This document shows positions 1 to 5,867 of a stretch of DNA of 10,934 nt, in pieces. A program made the translations under genes and the position numbers. The stretch is from the NCBI GenBank assembly GCA_003661365.1, contig QMVZ01000039.1:1-10934 (forward strand), written 5' to 3'. Position 1 is the stretch's first letter, and each line of letters begins with the position of its first letter. The DNA is from Thermoproteota archaeon (GTDB lineage Archaea; Korarchaeota; Korarchaeia; Korarchaeales; Korarchaeaceae). The notes under the pieces were generated by a model. That model ran no database searches and was not told the origin of the DNA. It saw only the letters and a list, made by a program, of their open reading frames with translations.

Positions 1-1190
1 ACCAGCGGTGTTTTTCCCTCTTTAATCAAGGAAATTCCCTTTGAAACCATGTTTTCAATGTCCAAGATGGTTATGTCCCTTCCTCCTAGCCCAGTCACAT
101 ACGAGACAATAGGGATGTCTAGACCGAATGTGTGAAGAGTTGCCCTAATGTCCCCCGAAAGAGGTCCTGAAAAACCAAAGGAAATGCTCCTATCTATAAC
201 TATGGCGCCTCTTTTACCTTCTAGCTCCTTCCTAATGTCTTCTGAAGGAAATGGCCTGTATAGTCTTATTTTTAGGAGTCCTACATTCTCCCCGTCCTTC
301 CTCATTTTATCTACTGCAGCTTCTGCCTCAGAAGCCAATGTTCCTGCCGTAATGATCAGGTAATCGGCGTCTTCGGTTCCATATTTTTTAACAGCCCCTC
401 CATGTTTGAGGTCAAAGAGTTCTCCATACTCCTCACTGTATTTTTCGAATAGATTCAATGCTTTTTTCATGGATTTGTGTATAGACCATCTCATTTCTTG
501 GTATGGTTGATCGGGAAGCACTAGAGGGCCGAAGGAGATTGGATTGGACGGATCTAGCCTCCAATGTGGAGGATCATAGGGTGGCAGAAACTCATCGACC
601 TCCTCTTGTGGAGGGAGGTAAACTGGCATATAGGTGTGGCTCAGCACAAACCCATCAAGACAGACCATAAAGGGAAGGAGAACCTCTGGGTGCTCAGCAA
701 CCCTATAGAGGGTTATCACAGTATCTAGAGCCTCCTGATTTGAGGAGACGAAAGAAATTATCCACCCTGTATCTCTCTGAGAGATCGCATCCTGGTGGTC
801 AACGTGTATGTTCCAAGGGGGTCCTAATGCCCTGTTGACTACAGCCATTCCAACAGGGGTCCTTGAGCCAGTAGCCCAGTGGAGCATCTCATGCATTAGG
901 AGCAGTCCTTGACTCGCAGTAGCAGTAAAAACCCTTGCACCGACAGCTGAAGCTCCTATGGCAGCTGCCATTGCGCTGTGCTCGCTTTCCACTCTTATCA
1001 TCCTAGCGTTCATTTCCCCGGAAGTTATTAGCTCTGAAATAAGCTCCACTATTGTTGTTTGAGGAGTTATAGGATATGCTGGAACTACCTGAACTCTTGC
1101 CAGTTTTGCTGCATACGATACAGCGTGATTCCCTGTAAGGATCTTCCATTCACCAGCTTCCTTTCTCTCATCTTTGCTTTTTGCAATCAT
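1..1190 (-). CDS. porA: Pyruvate:ferredoxin oxidoreductase, alpha subunit (3' end cut by window edge)
   Basis: This is the alpha subunit of the cytoplasmic four-subunit pyruvate:ferredoxin oxidoreductase, which converts pyruvate and CoA to acetyl-CoA and CO2 while reducing ferredoxin. I translated the minus strand by hand: 396 codons are open from ATG at 1190 to the edge with no stop. That is close to the usual 390-410 residues, so only the tail is missing. Visible signatures are AYPITPQT (residues 38-45), the RVESEHSA block (66-73), TATASQGL (89-96) and the Por-type stretch running from PPWNI through DHQDA to QRDTGW (about 124-142). This stretch favours pyruvate over other 2-oxoacids. A GGAGG site lies 7 bases before the ATG (1198-1202). 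The start overlaps the porD stop as ATGA, so the two genes are translationally coupled. porB would be expected beyond the left edge; it is not visible. Confidence 0.96.
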   Translation of the reverse strand, partial: MIAKSKDERKEAGEWKILTGNHAVSYAAKLARVQVVPAYPITPQTTIVELISELITSGEMNARMIRVESEHSAMAAAIGASAVGARVFTATASQGLLLMHEMLHWATGSRTPVGMAVVNRALGPPWNIHVDHQDAISQRDTGWIISFVSSNQEALDTVITLYRVAEHPEVLLPFMVCLDGFVLSHTYMPVYLPPQEEVDEFLPPYDPPHWRLDPSNPISFGPLVLPDQPYQEMRWSIHKSMKKALNLFEKYSEEYGELFDLKHGGAVKKYGTEDADYLIITAGTLASEAEAAVDKMRKDGENVGLLKIRLYRPFPSEDIRKELEGKRGAIVIDRSISFGFSGPLSGDIRATLHTFGLDIPIVSYVTGLGGRDITILDIENMVSKGISLIKEGKTPL

Positions 1191-1504
1191 CCTGATTCCT
1201 CCTCTTCAACCATTGAAATAGCTCCTACGGGGCAATTATCTGAGCAAACACCACAACCCTTGCAGTAAGTGTAGTCTATCTCTGGAAATCCATCTCTCCC
1301 CTCTTTTATGGCTTCTTCAGGGCAAACAAGCCAGCACATAAAGCATTTTGTGCATTTATCCTTGTTTATGATGGGTTTGAATACCCTCCATAAGCCTGTC
1401 TTCCCTGCAGCTCCTTCAGAGGGTTTTGAAACAGGAATAACTATAGGAACCTTCTCTCGCGATACTTCTGTCAGCGCAAACACCCAAGTATCAACCCGAG
1501 ACAT
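1187..1504 (-). CDS. porD: Pyruvate:ferredoxin oxidoreductase, delta subunit (2x[4Fe-4S] ferredoxin-like)
   Basis: This 105-residue protein is the electron-transfer subunit that passes electrons from the PorB iron-sulfur cluster toward ferredoxin. Two complete ferredoxin motifs are visible: C51-x2-C54-x2-C57-x3-C61-P and C81-x2-C84-x2-C87-x3-C91-P, enough for two [4Fe-4S] clusters. The preceding GKTGLWRVFKPII stretch (about 35-46) is typical of PorD rather than of a free ferredoxin. No ribosome binding site precedes the ATG. Instead a TATA-like box lies about 25 bases upstream, so the transcript is probably leaderless. It is the first gene of a porD-porA unit. The gamma subunit gene, often found just upstream of porD in archaea, is absent there: the next gene upstream encodes an unrelated 78-residue protein. 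Confidence 0.95.
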   Translation of the reverse strand: MSRVDTWVFALTEVSREKVPIVIPVSKPSEGAAGKTGLWRVFKPIINKDKCTKCFMCWLVCPEEAIKEGRDGFPEIDYTYCKGCGVCSDNCPVGAISMVEEEESG

Positions 1505-1525
1505 GATTAATATTTTTAACTAATT

Positions 1526-1533
1526 CTATAAAG
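1526..1533 (-). promoter_or_regulatory. TATA-like box of the porD-porA operon
   Basis: The minus strand reads CTTTATAG, centred about 25 bases before the porD ATG at 1504. No Shine-Dalgarno sequence lies between them. This geometry matches archaeal leaderless transcription, in which RNA starts at or next to the start codon. The box immediately follows the T-tract of the upstream gene's probable terminator. Confidence 0.6.
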
Positions 1534-1534
1534 C

Positions 1535-1593
1535 AAAAAGAGAAGAGGAGCGAGGGCTCCGGCGTTAGGAGCTTTGCTCTCACTCGCCTCTTC
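1535..1593 (-). terminator. Probable terminator of the 78-residue gene: nested hairpin plus T-tract
   Basis: An outer inverted repeat pairs GAAGAGG (1542-1548) with CCTCTTC (1587-1593) and continues as CGAG (1551-1554) with CTCG (1583-1586), leaving a two-base bulge. Inside it, GCTCC (1556-1560) can pair with GGAGC (1568-1572) around a 7-base loop. Reading on the minus strand, the structure is followed by TCTTTTT (about 1535-1541). The outer stem includes the last coding bases and stop of the upstream gene. Archaeal termination depends mainly on the T-tract, so the hairpin may be secondary or may protect the RNA 3' end. Confidence 0.5.
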
Positions 1594-1816
1594 TAGCTGG
1601 TTTTGGTTCTTCTTTCACGATGATGGTTCTGTCATCGAACGTTAATTCGAGTACCTCTCCTGAGAGAGTACCCGGCTTTACTGCTACCTCTATAGGCTCG
1701 TCCTCTCTCATCGGATAGAATATGCGCCATACGGCCGCCTTAAAGCCTGGATTTCGCTCCTCTAGAAATTCTAGGATTCTATCTGTCATGGGAACTCCTA
1801 CACGACCGGCTGACAT
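1580..1816 (-). CDS. Hypothetical 78-residue protein
   Basis: I do not recognise this family. The frame looks real because GAGGTGA (1823-1829) sits 6 bases before the ATG at 1816, and a TATA-like box lies further upstream. An internal ATG at codon 10 also has an AGGAG-like sequence in front of it, so a 69-residue product is possible. The protein has no signal peptide, membrane segment, cysteine or histidine. Its N-terminal half looks helical (about residues 10-32, starting MTDRILEFLEERN). The C-terminal half looks like short beta strands (IEVAV, EVLELTF, TIIVKEE), and it ends in a charged, proline-containing tail. It is probably a small soluble domain. It is a single gene between the divergent ureohydrolase gene and the downstream por operon; neither neighbour indicates a role. 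Confidence 0.7.
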   Translation of the reverse strand: MSAGRVGVPMTDRILEFLEERNPGFKAAVWRIFYPMREDEPIEVAVKPGTLSGEVLELTFDDRTIIVKEEPKPARRGE

Positions 1817-1874
1817 TTCGTTTCACCTCGTTCATGGGCTAAGTACTGGAGCCCAACTTCCTTCTCTGGAAGTA

Positions 1875-1882
1875 ATTTAAAA
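1875..1882 (-). promoter_or_regulatory. TATA-like box of the 78-residue gene
   Basis: The minus strand reads TTTTAAAT, about 60 bases before the ATG at 1816. Initiation about 25 bases downstream would give a leader of roughly 30-35 bases that carries the GAGGTGA ribosome binding site. It lies about 90 bases from the box of the divergent ureohydrolase gene, so the two promoters are separate. Confidence 0.4.
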
Positions 1883-1968
1883 CTTTACCACTTTTACCAT
1901 GTTGTCCTTTAGAAAGACCTCTTAGATGTTCTGTTGCCCTATTTCAGCTCTACACAAGCTTCAGGATA

Positions 1969-1978
1969 CTTAAATATG
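1969..1978 (+). promoter_or_regulatory. TATA-like box of the ureohydrolase gene
   Basis: CTTAAATATG lies about 50 bases before the ATG at 2022, preceded by the purine-rich GGATA expected of a BRE-like element. Initiation near 2000 would leave a leader of about 20 bases containing AGGGTGA (2006-2012). Confidence 0.5.
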
Positions 1979-2021
1979 GGGTTTGATCCTTTCATACACG
2001 TTCTAAGGGTGAATTGAAGTT

Positions 2022-2903
2022 ATGGGCGCAATGATCCCTAGGAGATCTCAACAGTTGTTTGCTGGAATAAATTCCTCATTTGATGAAGCTAGATTTGTGG
2101 TTATCCCGGTACCTTATGATTCATCCACAACATGGCTTCCAGGAGCCAGATTTGGTCCTTCTGAGGTTATAGATGCCTCCAGATACCTTGAGCACTACGA
2201 CATTGAATTGAAACAAACCTTTGGGGGCATTTGGACGATGGAAGAGATCGAGCCAGTTAGAGCATCTGCAGAAAAGACGCTTGAGAGAATAAAGGATGCC
2301 ATAGGTTGGATCATTTCAGAAGGAAAGTTTCCAATATTATTAGGCGGAGATCACTTAATAACGGTAGGAAGCGTTGCGGCGTTTAAGGAGAGATATGAGG
2401 ATTTTTTGTGTCTCTTTTTTGACGCTCATGCTGATCTGTACGACGAATATGAAGGAAGCAAGTACAGCCATGCATGCACAGTTAGGAGGTGTTATGAGAT
2501 CGCAGGAAAAGCAGTTGTCTTTGGAGTTAGGTCTTTAGGGGTTGAGGAGATTGAGTTCCTTAAGGGAGAAAAAAATGTAGTTGTTGTAACCGCCTCAGAT
2601 GCGAGAAACGATCCTGAAGAGAGATTAATTGAGGCCTTAGATAGATTTCAAGGGCTCTCCGTTTATTTAAGCTTCGATGTGGATTTTCTGGATCCTTCTA
2701 TAATGCCATGCACAGGAACTCCCGAGCCAGGAGGTTTCGACTGGTACACCACTACAAAGCTTCTCAAAAGGGTATTATCTTCAAGGAAAGTCATAGGGAT
2801 GGATTTTGTTGAGTTTAGCCCAGTAGTAAATAGGAAGGATGCTGCTTACCTCTTGGCTAAGCTTATCTACAAATCAATAGGATATTTGACTCTCTTCCAA
2901 TAA
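2022..2903 (+). CDS. speB: Arginase/agmatinase-family ureohydrolase
   Basis: This 293-residue binuclear-manganese ureohydrolase most likely splits agmatine, or N1-aminopropylagmatine as in some archaea, to a polyamine and urea. All metal-site motifs of the family are present: GGDH with H111; DAHAD with D134, H136 and D138; SFDVDF with D219 and D221; and the substrate-loop TGTPEPGG (231-238). H150 stands in SHACT, where SHG(T/S) is more common. Length is normal for the family, and WLPGARFGP (38-46) is the usual N-terminal signature. The ATG at 2022 has AGGGTGA 9 bases upstream; a second ATG three codons later is less well placed. The gene stands alone, with no polyamine partner gene next to it. 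The family call is secure. Agmatinase over arginase or formiminoglutamase is inferred from archaeal precedent. Confidence 0.9.
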   Translation: MGAMIPRRSQQLFAGINSSFDEARFVVIPVPYDSSTTWLPGARFGPSEVIDASRYLEHYDIELKQTFGGIWTMEEIEPVRASAEKTLERIKDAIGWIISEGKFPILLGGDHLITVGSVAAFKERYEDFLCLFFDAHADLYDEYEGSKYSHACTVRRCYEIAGKAVVFGVRSLGVEEIEFLKGEKNVVVVTASDARNDPEERLIEALDRFQGLSVYLSFDVDFLDPSIMPCTGTPEPGGFDWYTTTKLLKRVLSSRKVIGMDFVEFSPVVNRKDAAYLLAKLIYKSIGYLTLFQ

Positions 2904-3122
2904 AGTTGATTTGGCAAATTGAATTATTGCTCTAGTGTTTGTATTGCCCTAATAAATTCAAAACAAGCGAAGCTAGAAAGTTTGAGATTTTGGCTGTTTG
3001 AGAATGTAAGAAGATGCTGAAAAGGAAAGTAAAAGTATGTTAAGCCTCTAAATTGCCTTTGAATCGCTTCGATATAATTCAACCATTTATCCGGTTAAAC
3101 AGACACAAAAGTTGGCTAATTT
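2904..3122 (+). other. AT-rich intergenic stretch with no recognised gene
   Basis: I checked both strands for frames, tRNA-like arms and C/D-box sRNA signatures and found nothing convincing. Frames starting here end within about ten codons. The stretch is visibly richer in A and T than the flanking genes. It ends at the promoter-like box of the small broken frame downstream. Confidence 0.5.
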
Positions 3123-3130
3123 TTTATAAT
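3123..3130 (+). promoter_or_regulatory. TATA-like box for a leaderless transcript
   Basis: TTTATAAT is centred about 25 bases before the ATG at 3151, with no ribosome binding site between. This is the same geometry as the porD promoter. It suggests the ATG at 3151 is, or was, a genuine leaderless start. Because that frame ends one base before the next gene, this promoter probably also serves the 3326-3877 gene. Confidence 0.5.
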
Positions 3131-3150
3131 TTAAAAAGAAAAATTCAATA

Positions 3151-3324
3151 ATGAAGAGGCTAGGGATATCAAAAATTTCCCTAAGTTTGGCTGTCCTCGT
3201 ATTATCGGTTCTGTTGAAAAGGCGAATCTGTTGAGAAGAACAAGACGAGATAGCGTATGAATACGTGTCCTTTGAATTAGTTAAGGATCTGATATTGTCT
3301 GTACTGAGACTAAAGGGTGGTTAG
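3151..3324 (+). pseudogene. Small hydrophobic-leader frame interrupted by TGA
   Basis: From ATG 3151 the frame encodes 27 residues: MKRLGISKIS, then a hydrophobic run SLSLAVLVLSVLL and KRRIC. This resembles a signal peptide or membrane anchor. TGA at 3232-3234 interrupts it. The same frame then stays open for another 29 codons, starting EEQDEIAYEY, and stops at TAG 3322-3324. That is one base before the ATG of the next gene. Three readings are possible: a 27-residue membrane peptide ending at TGA; a roughly 57-codon gene inactivated by a point mutation to TGA; or chance openness after the stop. No frameshift I tried gives a longer product. I favour a decayed small gene, with low confidence. 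Confidence 0.35.
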
Positions 3325-3325
3325 A

Positions 3326-3877
3326 ATGGCGACCGGAGGTTACGTCGATATTTTTCTTAACAATATGAGAGAAGCTAACGATCCTAAGTCAGCCTGCAAT
3401 AATTGGTGGTTGATTAAGGATAATTACATCAACAAGTACAGAAACTTTCTACCTGAAGATCTCCTAAAATTCATTGAAGAAGCCGAGGTTGTAACCGAGG
3501 AAGACTTGGAAAGATTAAGGCAGGAAAATATTGATTTACACGTTAAGGACGATCCCAGAGTTTGTTTTGAGTTTTTAGCACTCATTCCAAAGGTTCTATA
3601 CAAGCTCATGCACGTCTTTGGTTATCCGAAAATGAGAATAAATGGAGATGGCTGGTTCTATTATCTTTTCAAATACAAGGGGCATTTCCTGCTTGTAAGC
3701 GACATGGATGGAGTCCTTGACATAATGCATATGACACCCCACCCTAAAGGAGAAGCGTCAAAATCCCCACCTCAAGATGGAGCTGAGGAGATTCTGAATG
3801 AGTTCTCAGATTTCCTGCTTAAGTTTGCAATCACAGCAATTCCCTTGAACTTTGCTGATACTTTTGTGTTCCTCTAA
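3326..3877 (+). CDS. Hypothetical protein, 183 residues, unrecognised
   Basis: I do not recognise this family. I chose ATG 3326 because GGGTGG (3315-3320) lies 5 bases in front of it. GTG 3317 is in frame but overlaps that site, and a stop at 3311 limits the frame upstream. The protein is soluble-looking and rich in aromatic residues. A helical acidic segment (about residues 43-70) with EEDLERLRQEN is followed by a hydrophobic helix (FLALIPKVLYKLMHVF). Then comes a probable beta-hairpin region with WFYYLFKYKGHFLLVSDMDG, and finally a C-terminal helix (about 147-167) with an FVFL end. Two cysteines are present, and I see no nuclease, P-loop or metal motif. It follows the broken small frame by one base and converges on the ECF S-component gene. 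Its AT-rich surroundings are consistent with an accessory or recently acquired gene. Confidence 0.72.
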   Translation: MATGGYVDIFLNNMREANDPKSACNNWWLIKDNYINKYRNFLPEDLLKFIEEAEVVTEEDLERLRQENIDLHVKDDPRVCFEFLALIPKVLYKLMHVFGYPKMRINGDGWFYYLFKYKGHFLLVSDMDGVLDIMHMTPHPKGEASKSPPQDGAEEILNEFSDFLLKFAITAIPLNFADTFVFL

Positions 3878-3927
3878 TGATCCATAGGTTTCTAGGGTTT
3901 GTCGATGGAGATTTAGCTTTGCTAGTT

Positions 3928-4614
3928 TCACTTCATGATCTCGTCTATCCAAGCCTTGCCTAAAGTAGTCTTGAGCCTCAATATCGTTTTGATCAGAGTG
4001 TAGGATGGAATAATTGAGACGAATATGTGAATTGCGTTGAATACAGCTGTCAGAAGTAAAGTCCAGAGTAGTGCAGAGAAATCGCTTGACGCATCTAGTC
4101 CTATTGTCTGAAGGCAGCTCTTAGCGAAGGACATCCACTCGGGGAAGAAAACGTAAAGAACTAAGAAGTTTGCCACGGACATTGCAATTATCCTTAATAT
4201 TCCCCCAAAAAGCATACCCAAGGCCATGAATGATTTTAGCGAGGGGTTTCCTGGTAGTCTGCGCCTTAGTGCTATGCCAGCCCAAAAGCCCAGAATGGTC
4301 GAGGCTACTGCAGCGTACTTCAAAAAGGGTCCAAGAATAAAGCCAGCCCTGAAGGTCAGGATTAGCCAGTGAATCGTTGAGGTGACCATTCCTCCAAGCG
4401 GTCCCATGATCATGAAGGCTAGAATGTCGGGTATCTCTGCAAGGTCGAACTTAAGATAGGGAAGGAGCGGGAATGGAATTTCAGCCTTAATTAGCGACAA
4501 CATACCTGCCATAGCTCCGAAAACCGCTACTTGAGCGGTAAACATGCTCTTATTCTCAATAAAACGGAAATTTGGGTGAACTACCCTTGCACCTTCTCTA
4601 GCCTTGGGTTTCAT
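3928..4614 (-). CDS. ECF transporter S component, probably RibU-like (flavin)
   Basis: This 228-residue integral membrane protein resembles the substrate-binding S component of energy-coupling-factor vitamin importers. About five to six hydrophobic segments are visible, near residues 25-44, 62-88, 92-116, 127-157 and 182-211. The block PYLKFDLAEIPDILAFMIMGPLGG (residues 52-75) matches the pattern seen in riboflavin-type S components: a Y-L-K-x-D-x-x-x-x-P core, then an xGPxxG turn. I therefore favour a flavin, but S components of other vitamins share parts of it. The ATG has AGGAG (4625-4629) 10 bases upstream. No ECF ATPase or T-component gene lies in the window, so it presumably shares an energising module encoded elsewhere. 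It lies 128 bases downstream of the HflX gene and may be co-transcribed or have its own promoter. Confidence 0.75.
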   Translation of the reverse strand: MKPKAREGARVVHPNFRFIENKSMFTAQVAVFGAMAGMLSLIKAEIPFPLLPYLKFDLAEIPDILAFMIMGPLGGMVTSTIHWLILTFRAGFILGPFLKYAAVASTILGFWAGIALRRRLPGNPSLKSFMALGMLFGGILRIIAMSVANFLVLYVFFPEWMSFAKSCLQTIGLDASSDFSALLWTLLLTAVFNAIHIFVSIIPSYTLIKTILRLKTTLGKAWIDEIMK

Positions 4615-4662
4615 TTTTGATACACTCCTATATCTTTTGCTAGACCTGTTCCGAAATTGAAA

Positions 4663-4673
4663 GGTTAAAAAAT
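4663..4673 (-). promoter_or_regulatory. AT block before the S-component gene: TATA box and/or T-tract
   Basis: The minus strand reads ATTTTTTAACC about 50-60 bases before the ATG at 4614. It could be a TATA box giving a leader of about 25 bases that carries AGGAG. Its six T residues could equally terminate part of the transcription coming from the HflX gene. Sequence alone does not decide between these. Confidence 0.35.
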
Positions 4674-4742
4674 TATCTAATTTTGGAATTCAATCCTAGA
4701 AGCGTGGACCCGGCAAGTTCATACAGCTCTAGGCTAACAACT

Positions 4743-5867
4743 TCATAACTCTTCAAAGACAAGCGCTCTGTTTTTTGTAGCAGTCAGAAACTTATCTAGT
4801 TTCTTAAGAAGGTCGTCTAAGCCTTCTCCTGTCAGAGCCGACACCTTAGTATATGGTATATCTCCCAAATCATCTTCCAAGCTCTCAATTCTGCTGGATA
4901 ACTCCTCTTCGCTTAGCTTATCGATCTTGTTGAGGGCTAGGAAGACAGAATCCGTCTCGCCGCGTAGACTCCTTATTAGCGAGAGCCCTTCCTTAAGCTT
5001 CAGTTTTACCAGTTCTATCTTCTCCGAAACATCCAGAACAAGTACTATGGCGTCCGCATACTTCAGATCCAGTAAGTTCAGCTTAAACGAGTGAAACAGC
5101 CTGGGATCGAGGTCTATCACGAACCCGATGGTATCAACCAAAAACACCCTTCCGCCCATGATGGAGGAGTACTTGCTGGAGAGCGTCGTAAAGGGGGCGT
5201 CGCTTACTGGCTTGTCCAGACCAGTTAGGGCATTGAATAAGGACGTTTTCCCTGCGTTGTAGTAGCCAGAGAGGACGACTATGCTCCCCTCCTCCTTCCT
5301 CCTCAGAATTCTCTCTTCCTTTAACTCCATCAGCCTTTCTATCTTGGTTCTAGTCTTCTTTATCCTCTTTTGTACTGCTCTTAGGACCTTATGATATGCG
5401 TACTCTCCTCCTCCCCTGAAGCCCGCTCTCATCCTCTTGTACCTGACTGATGCCCTGTACTTAATGTAAGGAAACGATTTCTGAAGGATTGCAAGCTTTA
5501 TCTGAAGGTTTGAAAGGATGTCCTTTGCCTCCTGCTCGAAGATCTTCAGAGTAACCTCGTACCTATCCAGAACCTCGACGCCAAGCGCCCTTTCCAAGTT
5601 CCACTTTTGCTTGCTCGTTAGGATGTTGTAAACGGCGAAGAGATCTGCATCATACATCTCAAGCTTCTTGCTTATCTCCTCAACCTTTCCAGGCCCGAAG
5701 AGATATGCCGCACTTGGGGACTTCCTCGTCTGGATCACTCTATAGACTGGGCTGTAACCAAGAGCTAAAAGCAAGTTTTCCAACTCTTGCATCCTGACTT
5801 TGTAGAGCCAGTGATCGTGAACGTTTGTTTTAAGCATGCCAGTTACTACTTTCTTAACCACTTTCAC
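4743..5867 (-). CDS. hflX: HflX-family GTPase
   Basis: This 374-residue GTPase belongs to the HflX family, which binds the large ribosomal subunit and in bacteria splits stalled ribosomes. The order is an N-terminal HflX domain with FGPGKVEEI (57-65) and DRYEVTLKIF (101-110), a coiled-coil linker with RGGGE (151-155), and the G domain. Its motifs are G1 GYYNAGKT (201-208), G2 around FTTL (226-229), G3 DTIG (245-248), G4 NKID (313-316) and G5 SALTG (343-347). The G1 and G2 wording differs from bacterial HflX (usually GYTNAGKS and FATLD) but keeps the functional residues. Numbering is from GTG 5867, which overlaps the upstream stop as GTGA. However, GGAGG (5869-5873) is only 1 base from that GTG and 7 bases from the in-frame GTG at 5861, so the true start may be 5861 (372 residues). 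It is coupled to the UbiD-family gene upstream. Confidence 0.92.
   Translation of the reverse strand: MKVVKKVVTGMLKTNVHDHWLYKVRMQELENLLLALGYSPVYRVIQTRKSPSAAYLFGPGKVEEISKKLEMYDADLFAVYNILTSKQKWNLERALGVEVLDRYEVTLKIFEQEAKDILSNLQIKLAILQKSFPYIKYRASVRYKRMRAGFRGGGEYAYHKVLRAVQKRIKKTRTKIERLMELKEERILRRKEEGSIVVLSGYYNAGKTSLFNALTGLDKPVSDAPFTTLSSKYSSIMGGRVFLVDTIGFVIDLDPRLFHSFKLNLLDLKYADAIVLVLDVSEKIELVKLKLKEGLSLIRSLRGETDSVFLALNKIDKLSEEELSSRIESLEDDLGDIPYTKVSALTGEGLDDLLKKLDKFLTATKNRALVFEEL

Noticed and set aside
3232..3234. TGA as a selenocysteine codon
   Set aside because: Selenocysteine is restricted to a few archaeal groups. No selenoprotein family is recognisable, and I see no SECIS-like hairpin nearby.
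2904..3316. CRISPR array or transposon remnant in the AT-rich gap
   Set aside because: No regularly spaced repeats, terminal inverted repeats, target duplications or transposase fragments are visible.
3914..3924. TAGC-TTT-GCTA as a terminator between the convergent genes
   Set aside because: The stem is only four pairs and no clear T-tract follows on either strand.
4615..4742. FMN riboswitch, tRNA-like element or sRNA before the S-component gene
   Set aside because: The spacer is only 128 bases. I find no conserved riboswitch core, no acceptor/T-arm pairing and no C/D boxes. The GGATTGAATTCC sequence lacks the T-loop consensus.
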